Translations under genes and position numbers: made by a program
The notes under the pieces: generated by a model
The model's database searches: none
Told to the model about the DNA's origin: nothing
The model's input: only the letters and a program-made list of their open reading frames with translations
Source of the DNA: an uncultured Collinsella sp.
GTDB taxonomy: Bacteria; Actinomycetota; Coriobacteriia; Coriobacteriales; Coriobacteriaceae
Direction of reading: 5' to 3'
Assembly: GCA_958348565.1 (NCBI GenBank)
Contig: CATVZP010000070.1
Coordinates: forward strand, 1 to 10,552
Length of the DNA: 10,552 nucleotides
Shown here: positions 1 through 5,676 of the stretch, piece after piece
How positions within the stretch are numbered: the stretch's first letter is position 1
How the letters are laid out: the number at the start of each line of letters is the position of its first letter

Positions 1-206
1 CCCAGACGGGCAAGAAGTTCCGCTTTAAGGAGATGGGTGCGCCCGACGTTAAGCACCGTGGCCGCACCGGTGCGCTGCTTGTCGAGATCAAGGTGCAGGT
101 TCCCACGAACCTGTCTGATGACGAGCGCGATGCCATGACCAAGCTGCGCGAGGCCGACACGCGCGATTATCGCGAGAAGGTCAACCGCTACAAGGCGACG
201 TTCTAG
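1..206 (+). CDS. dnaJ: DnaJ chaperone, C-terminal fragment
   Basis: The last 67 residues of a protein cut by the window edge; the reading frame begins at base 3 and stops at TAG 204-206. The visible part contains FRFKEMGAP, then RGRTGALLVEIKVQVP and NLSDDERDAM. This matches the end of DnaJ C-terminal domain II (usual form: GxGxP, GrGDLxVxVxVxxP, Ls-x-eqrelL), followed by a short basic tail. DnaJ is the cytosolic Hsp40 co-chaperone that delivers unfolded clients to DnaK and stimulates its ATPase. The J domain and zinc fingers lie outside the window. The hspR gene starts 72 bp downstream on the same strand, the normal actinobacterial dnaK-grpE-dnaJ-hspR order, which strengthens the call. A CbpA-like DnaJ paralogue cannot be excluded from this fragment alone. 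Confidence 0.85.
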   Translation, partial: QTGKKFRFKEMGAPDVKHRGRTGALLVEIKVQVPTNLSDDERDAMTKLREADTRDYREKVNRYKATF

Positions 207-222
207 GGCGGTCGTGGCGCAC

Positions 223-238
223 GCCCGCGCCCGCGGGC
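223..238. repeat. Short GC-rich hairpin between dnaJ and hspR
   Basis: GCCCGCG at 223-229 pairs with CGCGGGC at 232-238 (practically a 6-bp stem with a 4-nt loop). No T-tract follows, so it is not an intrinsic terminator. It lies in the 72-bp dnaJ-hspR gap and could be an mRNA processing or stability element. Its role is unknown. Confidence 0.4.
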
Positions 239-278
239 TTATGATGGACGATAACGAGACAGAAAGGGGTCAGGTAGC

Positions 279-695
279 ATGGCCGAGGACAATAGGAACA
301 AACCGCTGTATATGATCAGCGTGGCGGCCGAGTTGACCGGCATGCACCCGCAGACTCTGCGCGTCTACGAGTCCAAGGGCCTGGTGAATCCTCAGCGCTC
401 GGGCGGTAACACGCGTCTGTATTCGCGTGCCGATATCGAGCGTCTGGAACTCATCAACCAGCTGACCGACGAGGGTATCAACCTTGCCGGCGTGGTGCGC
501 ATCCTCGATATGAAGGAGCGTGCCGAGGAGCGCGACCGCGAGAACGAGAAGCTCCGCGCCCGCGTGCGCCAGCTCGAGGACGAGCTGCACGAGTACAAGA
601 TGCAGAAGAAGATCACCGCCCTGGCCCCGCGCGACGGCTCAGTCAACCCCGAGCAAGTCATGCGCAAGCTTTTGGGCGCCGGCGGGGATTTGTAG
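279..695 (+). CDS. hspR: HspR, MerR-family heat-shock repressor
   Basis: A 138-residue cytosolic DNA-binding regulator. The start ATG 279 follows an AAAGGGG ribosome site at 264-270. Residues 10-30 (LYMISVAAELTGMHPQTLRVY) form the MerR helix-turn-helix. Residues 31-52 give the wing with the SGGNTRLYS signature, and EINLAGV-type helices lie near 65-76. Residues 78-115 are a charged heptad-like helix (KERAEERDRENEKLRARVRQL), the expected coiled-coil dimerisation arm. The sensor cysteines of metal-binding MerR proteins are absent. Length fits HspR (about 125-150 aa). In actinobacteria HspR represses the dnaK operon, and often clpB, by binding inverted repeats near CTTGAGT-N7-ACTCAAG, with DnaK acting as co-repressor. 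Here it is probably the last gene of the dnaK operon. Confidence is high because the motif pattern and the dnaJ neighbour agree. Confidence 0.92.
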   Translation: MAEDNRNKPLYMISVAAELTGMHPQTLRVYESKGLVNPQRSGGNTRLYSRADIERLELINQLTDEGINLAGVVRILDMKERAEERDRENEKLRARVRQLEDELHEYKMQKKITALAPRDGSVNPEQVMRKLLGAGGDL

Positions 696-721
696 TTACG
701 CGGGTTTACCAACCCGCGTAA
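696..721. terminator. Hairpin directly after the hspR stop
   Basis: A perfect 11-bp stem: TTACGCGGGTT at 696-706 pairs with AACCCGCGTAA at 711-721 across the loop TACC. It begins on the base after the stop codon. No T-tract follows, so termination is uncertain. It may instead protect the 3' end of the mRNA. Confidence 0.5.
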
Positions 722-735
722 CGGGCCGACGCTGC

Positions 736-835
736 GCGACGTCCAGAGCGACAATTTGTCCTTCAAAAGGCAAGGCATGACCAGAAGGTCTATGCCTTGC
801 CTTTTTCATGCCAACTTGTTCGCTCTGGACGTCGC
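736..835. repeat. Outer palindrome enclosing the hspR terminator
   Basis: Perfect 16-bp arms: GCGACGTCCAGAGCGA at 736-751 and its reverse complement at 820-835. Together with the inner terminator at 765-806 this gives a nested, cruciform-capable structure of 100 bp. No ORF explains it. Confidence 0.75.
765..806 (+). terminator. Intrinsic terminator of the dnaK-hspR operon
   Basis: AAAAGGCAAGGCAT at 765-778 pairs with ATGCCTTGCCTTTT at 792-805. The stem extends inward as GACC/GGTC with one bulged T and a loop AGAA. The right arm ends in TTTTT and the left begins with AAAA, so it could work on both strands. It sits inside a larger palindrome (736-835). Confidence 0.85.
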
Positions 836-849
836 TCGCTGTCCGTCCT

Positions 850-907
850 CTACCTGCGGCGTTGCCTCGCTCCGGCGGTAGTCATTGGGGACGTTCTTAA
901 ATGACTA
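850..907. repeat. Palindromic repeat with GGGGAC core before the hydratase gene
   Basis: TAGTCATT at 879-886 and AATGACTA at 900-907 are perfect 8-bp arms around a 13-nt loop starting GGGGAC. An imperfect hairpin abuts it: CTACCTGCGG at 850-859 pairs 8/10 with CCGGCGGTAG at 872-881. The GGGGAC core recurs in the other repeat families of this window. It looks like a dispersed REP-type element, not part of the hydratase gene. Confidence 0.55.
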
Positions 908-962
908 GTCGAAAGGGACGCTCTTGCACCAAGTCTTCCGGCCCACACCGGGCTCGTCCTTT

Positions 963-980
963 ACTTTACCGAGATAAAGT
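963..980. promoter_or_regulatory. Possible operator dyad upstream of the hydratase gene
   Basis: ACTTTA at 963-968 and TAAAGT at 975-980 form a perfect 6-bp dyad with a 6-bp spacer, about 100 bp before the hydratase start. This could be a regulator site. No matching regulator was recognised and a 6-bp dyad can arise by chance. A small GCCCGA/TCGGGC hairpin (1049-1065) lies just before the ribosome site. No convincing -35/-10 pair was found. Confidence 0.25.
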
Positions 981-1080
981 GAACGTGCAGATTCGTAACC
1001 CACTCGCAACCGTTCTATGGCACGATATTGAACGAATGTATGCTATGCGCCCGAGCCTTTCGGGCAGAGTGGGAGACAGT

Positions 1081-3381
1081 ATGGTTAAGCTGTACGAGGA
1101 CGGCATCTACCTGCGCGGCGGCAGCGAGATTGTGCCTGCGGCCGAGGCTGCCGAGCGCGGTATTACGCAGGCACCCGAGGATGCCAAGCGCGGCACCATC
1201 GCGTATTCGATCCTCCAAGCACACAATACGTCCGGCAACCCCGAGGCGCTCAAGATTCGCTTCGATGCCATGGCGAGCCACGACATCACCTTTGTCGGCA
1301 TCATCCAGACGGCGCGCGCCTCGGGCATGGAACAGTTCCCACTGCCCTACGTGCTCACCAACTGCCATAACTCGCTGTGCGCCGTGGGCGGCACCATCAA
1401 CGAGGACGACCACGTCTTTGGCCTTTCAGCGGCCAAGAAGTACGGCGGCATCTTCGTCCCGCCGCACATCGCCGTCATCCATTCCTTTATGCGTGAGAAC
1501 TTCGCCGGTTGCGGCAAGATGATCTTGGGCTCCGACTCGCACACCCGCTACGGCGCCTTGGGCACCATGGCCGTGGGTGAGGGCGGCGGCGAGTTGGCCA
1601 AGCAGCTGCTGCGTGACACCTACGACGTCGCCTATCCCGGCGTTGTCGCCATCTACCTCACGGGCGCCCCGCGCCCCGGCGTCGGCCCGCACGACGTGGC
1701 GCTCGCCATCATCCGCGCCGTCTTTGCCAAGGGCTACGTCAAGAACAAGGTCATGGAGTTTGTGGGCCCCGGCATCGCGAGCATGACGACCGACTACCGT
1801 AACGGCGTCGATGTCATGACCACCGAGACCACCTGCCTGTCGAGCATCTGGGCCACCGACGAGGACACGCACACGTTTCTGACCATGCACGGCCGCGGCG
1901 ACGACTACCGCGAGCTCAAGCCCGCCGATGTTGCCTACTACGACGGCTGCGTCGAGGTCGATCTGTCGAGCATCAAGCCCATGATCGCGCTGCCGTTCCA
2001 TCCTTCCAACGGCTTCGAGATTGACGAGCTCAACGAGAACCTCGAGGACATCCTGCACGAGGTGGAGCTCGAGGCCGCCAAGATCGGCGAGGGCAAGACG
2101 CACTTTAGCCTGCTCGACAAGATCGTCGACGGCAAGCTGCACGTGCAGCAGGGCGTTATCGCCGGCTGCTCGGGCGGTAACTACGACTCCGTGGTTCAGG
2201 CCGCCCGCGTGCTCAAGGGCGCCAACACCGGCTGCGGCGAGTTCTCGCTGTCGGTCTACCCCACGAGCCAGCCCGTGGCACTCGAGCTTACACGCCGCGG
2301 CTACATCTACGACCTTATGGAGGCCGGCGCGATCGTGCGCACGGCATTCTGCGGCCCGTGCTTCGGCGCCGGCGACACGCCTGCCAACAACGGCCTGTCC
2401 ATCCGCCACACTACGCGCAACTTCCCCAACCGCGAGGGTTCCAAGCCGGGTAATGGCCAGCTGAGCGCCGTGGCCCTGATGGACGCCCGTTCCATTGCGG
2501 CGACGGCTGCCAACGGCGGCGTCCTGACGCCGGCGACCGATCTGCCCGAGGAGACTTGGGACGAGGCCTGCGAGTACACCTTTGACGACGCGCCGTACAA
2601 AAAGCGTGTGTACTGGGGCTTTGGCAAGGCGGAGCCTGCCGACGAGCTGGTCGAGGGTCCCAACATCAAACCGTGGCCCGCGATGGAGCCTCTCGGCGAC
2701 GATATCCTGCTCAAGGTGTGCTCCAAGATCATGGACCCGGTCACCACGACCGACGAGCTCATTCCTTCGGGTGAGACGAGCTCCTTCCGCTCCAACCCGC
2801 TGGGCCTGGCCGAGTTTACGCTCAGCCGCCGCGACCCGGCTTACGTGGGCCGCTCCAAGGAAGTCGACGCCGTGGAGAAGCGCCGCGTTGCCGGCGAGGC
2901 AGCAGGCGACTTGGCGGCGCTCGATGCCGAGCTTGCTGGTGTGTTTGAGGCGCTGGTCGGCGCGGGTGTCGCTGCCGACGCCAAGGCGACCGAGTACGGC
3001 TCCATGCTCTATGCCAAGAAGCCCGGTGACGGTTCTGCCCGCGAGCAGGCTGCGAGCTGCCAGCGCGTAATTGGCGGTCTGGCAAACATCGTCCACGAGT
3101 ACGCCACCAAGCGCTATCGCTCCAATGTGATGAACTGGGGCATGGTGCCCTTCCAGATGGAGGCCGAGCCCAACTTTGAGGTGGGCGACTACGTCTTTGT
3201 GCCGGGTATCCGCGCCGCGCTCGATGGCGACCTGAAGGACATCGCCGCCTACGTGGTGCGCGCCGACGGCACGGTCGAGCAGATTGAGCTCTACATTTCC
3301 GATATGACTGCCGAGGAGCGTGCCATCGTCAAGGCCGGTTGCCTGATCAACTACAACAAGTTCAAGGCCGCTGCCGAGTAA
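1081..3381 (+). CDS. Aconitase-superfamily hydratase, YbhJ-like
   Basis: A 766-residue cytosolic Fe-S hydratase. The ATG at 1081 is chosen because GGGAG (1071-1075) precedes it at good spacing and the family-like sequence begins there (MVKLYEDGIYLRGG). The frame stays open back to 901, but that stretch is low-complexity and starts inside a repeat. Seen: the SDSHTRYGALG substrate loop at 151-161, and three [4Fe-4S] ligands, Cys363 (AGCSGG) and Cys424/Cys427 (FCGPC), with aconitase spacing. The C-terminal swivel domain has GDGSAREQAA at 649-658 (the GSSR-like active-site loop) and NVMNWGMVPFQ from 682. All catalytic landmarks are therefore present. The aconitase family isomerises citrate/isocitrate or related hydroxy-acids. 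Overall it resembles the poorly characterised YbhJ branch more than AcnA/AcnB, so the substrate is uncertain. It could be this organism's working aconitase for glutamate supply, which is inference. Confidence 0.85.
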   Translation: MVKLYEDGIYLRGGSEIVPAAEAAERGITQAPEDAKRGTIAYSILQAHNTSGNPEALKIRFDAMASHDITFVGIIQTARASGMEQFPLPYVLTNCHNSLCAVGGTINEDDHVFGLSAAKKYGGIFVPPHIAVIHSFMRENFAGCGKMILGSDSHTRYGALGTMAVGEGGGELAKQLLRDTYDVAYPGVVAIYLTGAPRPGVGPHDVALAIIRAVFAKGYVKNKVMEFVGPGIASMTTDYRNGVDVMTTETTCLSSIWATDEDTHTFLTMHGRGDDYRELKPADVAYYDGCVEVDLSSIKPMIALPFHPSNGFEIDELNENLEDILHEVELEAAKIGEGKTHFSLLDKIVDGKLHVQQGVIAGCSGGNYDSVVQAARVLKGANTGCGEFSLSVYPTSQPVALELTRRGYIYDLMEAGAIVRTAFCGPCFGAGDTPANNGLSIRHTTRNFPNREGSKPGNGQLSAVALMDARSIAATAANGGVLTPATDLPEETWDEACEYTFDDAPYKKRVYWGFGKAEPADELVEGPNIKPWPAMEPLGDDILLKVCSKIMDPVTTTDELIPSGETSSFRSNPLGLAEFTLSRRDPAYVGRSKEVDAVEKRRVAGEAAGDLAALDAELAGVFEALVGAGVAADAKATEYGSMLYAKKPGDGSAREQAASCQRVIGGLANIVHEYATKRYRSNVMNWGMVPFQMEAEPNFEVGDYVFVPGIRAALDGDLKDIAAYVVRADGTVEQIELYISDMTAEERAIVKAGCLINYNKFKAAAE

Positions 3382-3402
3382 CGCACTTAATTGTCCGTCC
3401 GG

Positions 3403-3464
3403 GGCTTACCCTTTCCCGCCCGCTCACGCGCTTCGCGAGGGTCGCGTTCGGGAAAGGGTAAGCC
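3403..3464. repeat. Perfect 16-bp inverted repeat after the hydratase gene
   Basis: GGCTTACCCTTTCCCG at 3403-3418 is exactly complementary to 3449-3464. The 30-nt loop contains a smaller GCG-CTT-CGC hairpin. It starts 21 bp after the hydratase stop. No T-tract follows directly, so it is more likely a 3'-stabilising hairpin or dispersed repeat than a terminator. Confidence 0.65.
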
Positions 3465-3527
3465 TCGGGCTACATTTCTGCGTTCTCGTTGGGTCTTGAG
3501 GGACGCTAATAAATAGACTTGCTTGAT

Positions 3528-3557
3528 GCCGCCTCTGTTATCGGGGCGGCTTCTTTT
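3528..3557 (+). terminator. Intrinsic terminator downstream of the hydratase gene
   Basis: GCCGCC at 3528-3533 pairs with GGCGGC at 3545-3550 and is followed by TTCTTTTT. It lies about 150 bp past the hydratase stop. No gene was found between them, so it either ends read-through from the hydratase or ends an unseen short RNA. Confidence 0.75.
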
Positions 3558-3565
3558 TGTCGAAA

Positions 3566-3600
3566 ACCGCCACAAAGGGGACAGGCACCTTTGTGGCGGT
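3566..3600. repeat. 35-bp inverted repeat, copy 1
   Basis: ACCGCCACAAAGG (3566-3578) and CCTTTGTGGCGGT (3588-3600) are perfect 13-bp arms around the loop GGACAGGCA. GTCGAAA precedes it, as in copy 2. On the minus strand the hairpin is followed by TTTT, so it may also terminate the envelope gene at 3655-4323. REP-like elements of this kind are known to be mobilised by REP-associated tyrosine transposases (RAYT). None is encoded in this window. Confidence 0.85.
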
Positions 3601-3654
3601 GGGGAACGAGCTCGATGTTGTTGTGATCGTTGAGCGGTATGTTAATGAGCGGCT

Positions 3655-4323
3655 CTACAGAATTTCATCCGGGTTGGCGGGTTTGGTTGTTTTGGGGATG
3701 CCGAGTTTGGATGACGCGAAATCGTCAACATCGTCCTTGATTCCATCTTTGGTGTAGACGGTGACCGTATAGGTGCTGTGCCCGAATTCGCTCTTGTCGC
3801 GTGTCGCCCAGGCCTGCCAGTAGGCAGCCCCGTTTCGCCCTTTGATTTTTCCGACACGGCGGAGTTCTGTTCGCTTTAATTGCTGGTTGCTATAGATGGT
3901 TCGACCGGCCTCCTCGGTGAGCCCGCACTGTCCAAGCATCTTGTCGAGGACTTGGTTCATGTGGCGCTCATCGGTGTTTGGTGCGTAGTCGTAGGCGAGG
4001 GTGATGGAGTCGAGTGGCTGGTCGTCGATCAGATAGTTTAGCGCCTGAGGTTCAAGGCAGAAATAGGGGGAGCATCCGTCGACCTTGCCGAGCAACGGTA
4101 ACTTGGACTGCCAACTTCCGGTGGGAATTGCATATTCGTAGAACACGCCACGGCAGACAAAGGAGAGCGAGGTGGCACGCGAGCCGGCGTCGATCATCCC
4201 GCAAAGATCGAAGGGCGAGGCGATACCAAAAGAAAAGGGCGTGATGACGATAAGGAAGAGCATCACGATGGGTATGGCGAGAATGGCGATGACGTTGCGA
4301 CCGGTTGAATGAGACGGCTTCAT
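3655..4323 (-). CDS. Membrane-anchored envelope protein, function unknown
   Basis: A 222-residue orphan. The ATG at 4321-4323 is preferred over a TTG at 4339-4341 because a GAGGAG ribosome site lies 5 nt before it. Residues 1-9 are polar/basic. Residues 10-33 form one hydrophobic helix (NVIAILAIPIVMLFLIVITP), a signal-anchor or uncleaved signal peptide, so the rest should be outside the membrane. Five cysteines (41, 57, 84, 89, 133) lie beyond the helix, with a GCSPYFC pair at 83-89, and could form disulfides. The C-terminal third is charged, and no catalytic motif was recognised. No lipobox is seen. Base composition is lower in GC than in the neighbouring core genes. It stands alone between two 35-bp repeats, divergent from the next gene. 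It does not obviously align with that gene, although both encode a GQC tripeptide. Confidence 0.75.
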   Translation of the reverse strand: MKPSHSTGRNVIAILAIPIVMLFLIVITPFSFGIASPFDLCGMIDAGSRATSLSFVCRGVFYEYAIPTGSWQSKLPLLGKVDGCSPYFCLEPQALNYLIDDQPLDSITLAYDYAPNTDERHMNQVLDKMLGQCGLTEEAGRTIYSNQQLKRTELRRVGKIKGRNGAAYWQAWATRDKSEFGHSTYTVTVYTKDGIKDDVDDFASSKLGIPKTTKPANPDEIL

Positions 4324-4433
4324 ATGCGCTCCTCGAGACAAAGATCTGTTGAGGATAGGCAGAAATGGATATGTTCAGAGAACAATTCAAGTTTAATCTC
4401 ATGGCGCGAGATGGTCGACCGTTAGCGTCGAAA

Positions 4434-4468
4434 ACCACCACAAAGGTGCCTGTCCCCTTTGTGGTGGT
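4434..4468. repeat. 35-bp inverted repeat, copy 2
   Basis: ACCACCACAAAGG (4434-4446) and CCTTTGTGGTGGT (4456-4468) are perfect 13-bp arms. The loop is TGCCTGTCC, the reverse complement of the copy 1 loop. The flank GTCGAAA is nevertheless on the same side as in copy 1. It lies between the two divergent envelope genes. Confidence 0.88.
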
Positions 4469-4487
4469 GAGGAGCGCACGGCTTCTT

Positions 4488-4516
4488 TTGGTAATAGTGT
4501 TAGCTGGCGGTATCAT
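4488..4516 (+). promoter_or_regulatory. Candidate sigma-70-type promoter for the plus-strand envelope gene
   Basis: The -35 candidate TTGGTA (4488-4493) and -10 candidate TATCAT (4511-4516) are separated by exactly 17 bp. Transcription would begin near 4523. That lies after the GTG at 4519 and so favours a downstream start codon for the gene. Confidence 0.55.
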
Positions 4517-4557
4517 TAGTGCAGGTGGCGAAGGTTTGCATTGTGGGGTGTTTTGCC

Positions 4558-5229
4558 GTGAGCCGTTCTGCCCGTATTGGATTGATTGTCTTGGCGCTTG
4601 CGATCGCTGTGGTTGGCGCGGGCGCTGTCGGTATGGCATTTCTACCTGCTGCGGTGACGGAGCCGGTGGTCAAGCCTGTGATTCAATCTGTCGAACTTCT
4701 GACCGGCGACGACAAGCCCGAGGCCATTACCGTTGATTTTGATGAGCAGCCGGCTGTGCTGGGTATTAGCAATTATCCGCGTATTCAGCTTGGGGCCATG
4801 CGCTATACCACGGATACAAGCCTGATCGATAGGACGTCCGAGCTACTCAAGGGCAAAACATTTAAGCGTTGGTACGGATATGCGTCCTATCGGGCAAAAG
4901 CGAACGACATGGTTGGCGGATGCCACTCTTCCATCGAGCTGGACACTGCAAACGGCGCAAAGTTATGTGATGTCTCGTACGATCCGGGCTACGAGGGCAA
5001 TGAGGGTCCGGGCATCTACATCATGGACGGCGATGTCGCCTATGTCATGGAGGGCGACCAGACCGAGCTCAACGATTTTATGGGTCAGTGTATCCAAGAT
5101 GCCTATAAACAGACCTGCTTGCCTGACCCGCAGACTGCACGCGATAGTGGGTCTGCCCGTACATGGCTGTTCGAGGATGAGATGCCCTGGAGCGCCGAAT
5201 CGGGAAGCACGGGCTCGGCGAAGGAGTAG
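4558..5229 (+). CDS. Secreted or membrane-anchored protein, function unknown
   Basis: A 223-residue orphan starting at GTG 4558 (VSRSARIG), with GGGG at 4545-4548 as ribosome site. An upstream GTG at 4519 is open in frame but probably precedes the transcript start, and GTG 4543 is also possible. Residues 3-6 are basic. Residues 7-29 are a hydrophobic helix (IGLIVLALAIAVVGAGAVG), a signal anchor or signal peptide. The remainder is an extracytoplasmic domain with four cysteines (122, 137, 178, 187), suggesting two disulfides, and a Ser/Gly/Glu-rich tail. No enzyme motif was recognised. It has its own promoter and a repeat hairpin just after the stop, so it looks monocistronic. It is divergent from the other envelope gene and bracketed by 35-bp repeats. 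The existence of the gene is well supported; its role is unknown. Confidence 0.75.
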   Translation: MSRSARIGLIVLALAIAVVGAGAVGMAFLPAAVTEPVVKPVIQSVELLTGDDKPEAITVDFDEQPAVLGISNYPRIQLGAMRYTTDTSLIDRTSELLKGKTFKRWYGYASYRAKANDMVGGCHSSIELDTANGAKLCDVSYDPGYEGNEGPGIYIMDGDVAYVMEGDQTELNDFMGQCIQDAYKQTCLPDPQTARDSGSARTWLFEDEMPWSAESGSTGSAKE

Positions 5230-5237
5230 AGACCGCG

Positions 5238-5272
5238 ACCACCACAAAGGTGCCTGTCCTCTTTGTGGTGGT
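5238..5272. repeat. 35-bp inverted repeat, copy 3
   Basis: ACCACCACAAAG (5238-5249) and CTTTGTGGTGGT (5261-5272) are 12-bp arms. The centre matches copy 2 except for one C-to-T change, which breaks the innermost pair. The GTCGAAA flank of copies 1 and 2 is missing. It begins 8 bp after the stop of the plus-strand envelope gene. Confidence 0.85.
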
Positions 5273-5282
5273 TGTCGGTCTG

Positions 5283-5498
5283 TCTCGATCTGTAACATCT
5301 TGGCTGCTAAAAGAGGGATTGGTGTTACAGATTTAGATTTTTGATCCGGGTGTTTTCTGTTTGTCTCGATCTGTAACAGTTAGACCCTAATTTGCTGAGT
5401 AGATGTTACAGATTGAGATAAACGGGTGCCGCTGGTCATTTCATCTCGATCTGTAACATCTGGAGCCATAAACAGTCGCTAGATGTTACAGATTGAGA
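5283..5498. repeat. Phased array of six alternating 15-bp repeats (three 55-bp palindromes)
   Basis: TCTCGATCTGTAACA occurs at 5283, 5364 and 5444. Its near reverse complement TGTTACAGATTGAGA occurs at 5404 and 5484, and at 5323 with one change (TTTAGA). Start-to-start steps are 40, 41, 40, 40 and 40 bp. The intervals between repeats are 25, 26, 25, 25 and 25 bp. Read as pairs, these are three 55-bp hairpins with a 15-bp stem and a 25-nt loop; the third stem extends to 19 bp. Left arms always carry CGA where right arms carry TTGA, giving a G-U pair in plus-strand RNA. Loops differ but share a central TAA. No ORF crosses the array. It fills most of the envelope gene-clpB gap. Confidence 0.9.
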
Positions 5499-5562
5499 TA
5501 GTAAGGGGACGAGGCCGTAGCGGGTGAGCGCACCTGCTCCCTATCTCTTAATCACTCAGAAA

Positions 5563-5598
5563 ATCTTATATATAGAGACTTAGATTTGTGTATAAGAT
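5563..5598. promoter_or_regulatory. AT-rich dyad in the clpB control region
   Basis: ATCTTATA at 5563-5570 and TATAAGAT at 5591-5598 are perfect 8-bp arms 20 bp apart. CTT-type half-sites also occur inside (CTTATAT at 5565, CTTAGAT at 5579, GTATAAG at 5590). TATAAG or TATATA could serve as a -10 box, but no good -35 is visible. It lies about 80 bp before clpB and is the best candidate for the heat-shock promoter/operator. It does not match the CTTGAGT-N7-ACTCAAG HspR consensus. Confidence 0.4.
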
Positions 5599-5637
5599 CG
5601 CGCAAAGCTGGCAACAATACTTCTCGAACAACGTGAA

Positions 5638-5655
5638 GCCGCCCCGTAGGGCGGC
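5638..5655 (+). promoter_or_regulatory. Hairpin in the clpB 5' leader
   Basis: GCCGCCC (5638-5644) pairs with GGGCGGC (5649-5655) across CGTA. It ends about 9 nt before the GAGAGGTG ribosome site of clpB (5663-5670). It could stabilise the leader or influence ribosome loading. No pairing with the ribosome site itself was seen. Confidence 0.4.
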
Positions 5656-5676
5656 CGCCCCAAGAGAGGTGATTCC

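Noticed and set aside
1426..3096. 556-codon minus-strand open frame opposite the hydratase gene
   Set aside because: It is the antisense of a well-supported Fe-S hydratase; the translation is low-complexity Val/Ala/Gly/Arg/His with no family motif, typical of high-GC antisense frames.
3557..3757. 66-codon plus-strand frame
   Set aside because: It starts at the terminator, crosses repeat copy 1 and overlaps the minus-strand envelope gene; no supported start.
4052..4639. 195-codon minus-strand frame spanning a 35-bp repeat
   Set aside because: It runs through the repeat and both divergent starts. Its product is Arg/Gln/Ser-rich, and the overlapping frame at 3655-4323 has the better start and a clear membrane helix.
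3655..5229. The two envelope genes as diverged duplicates
   Set aside because: Apart from one N-terminal hydrophobic helix and a GQC tripeptide, no alignable similarity was seen by eye.
5283..5498. CRISPR array
   Set aside because: Repeats are only 15 bp, alternate in orientation and form hairpins with each other. No cas gene is in the window, so the regular spacing alone is not enough.
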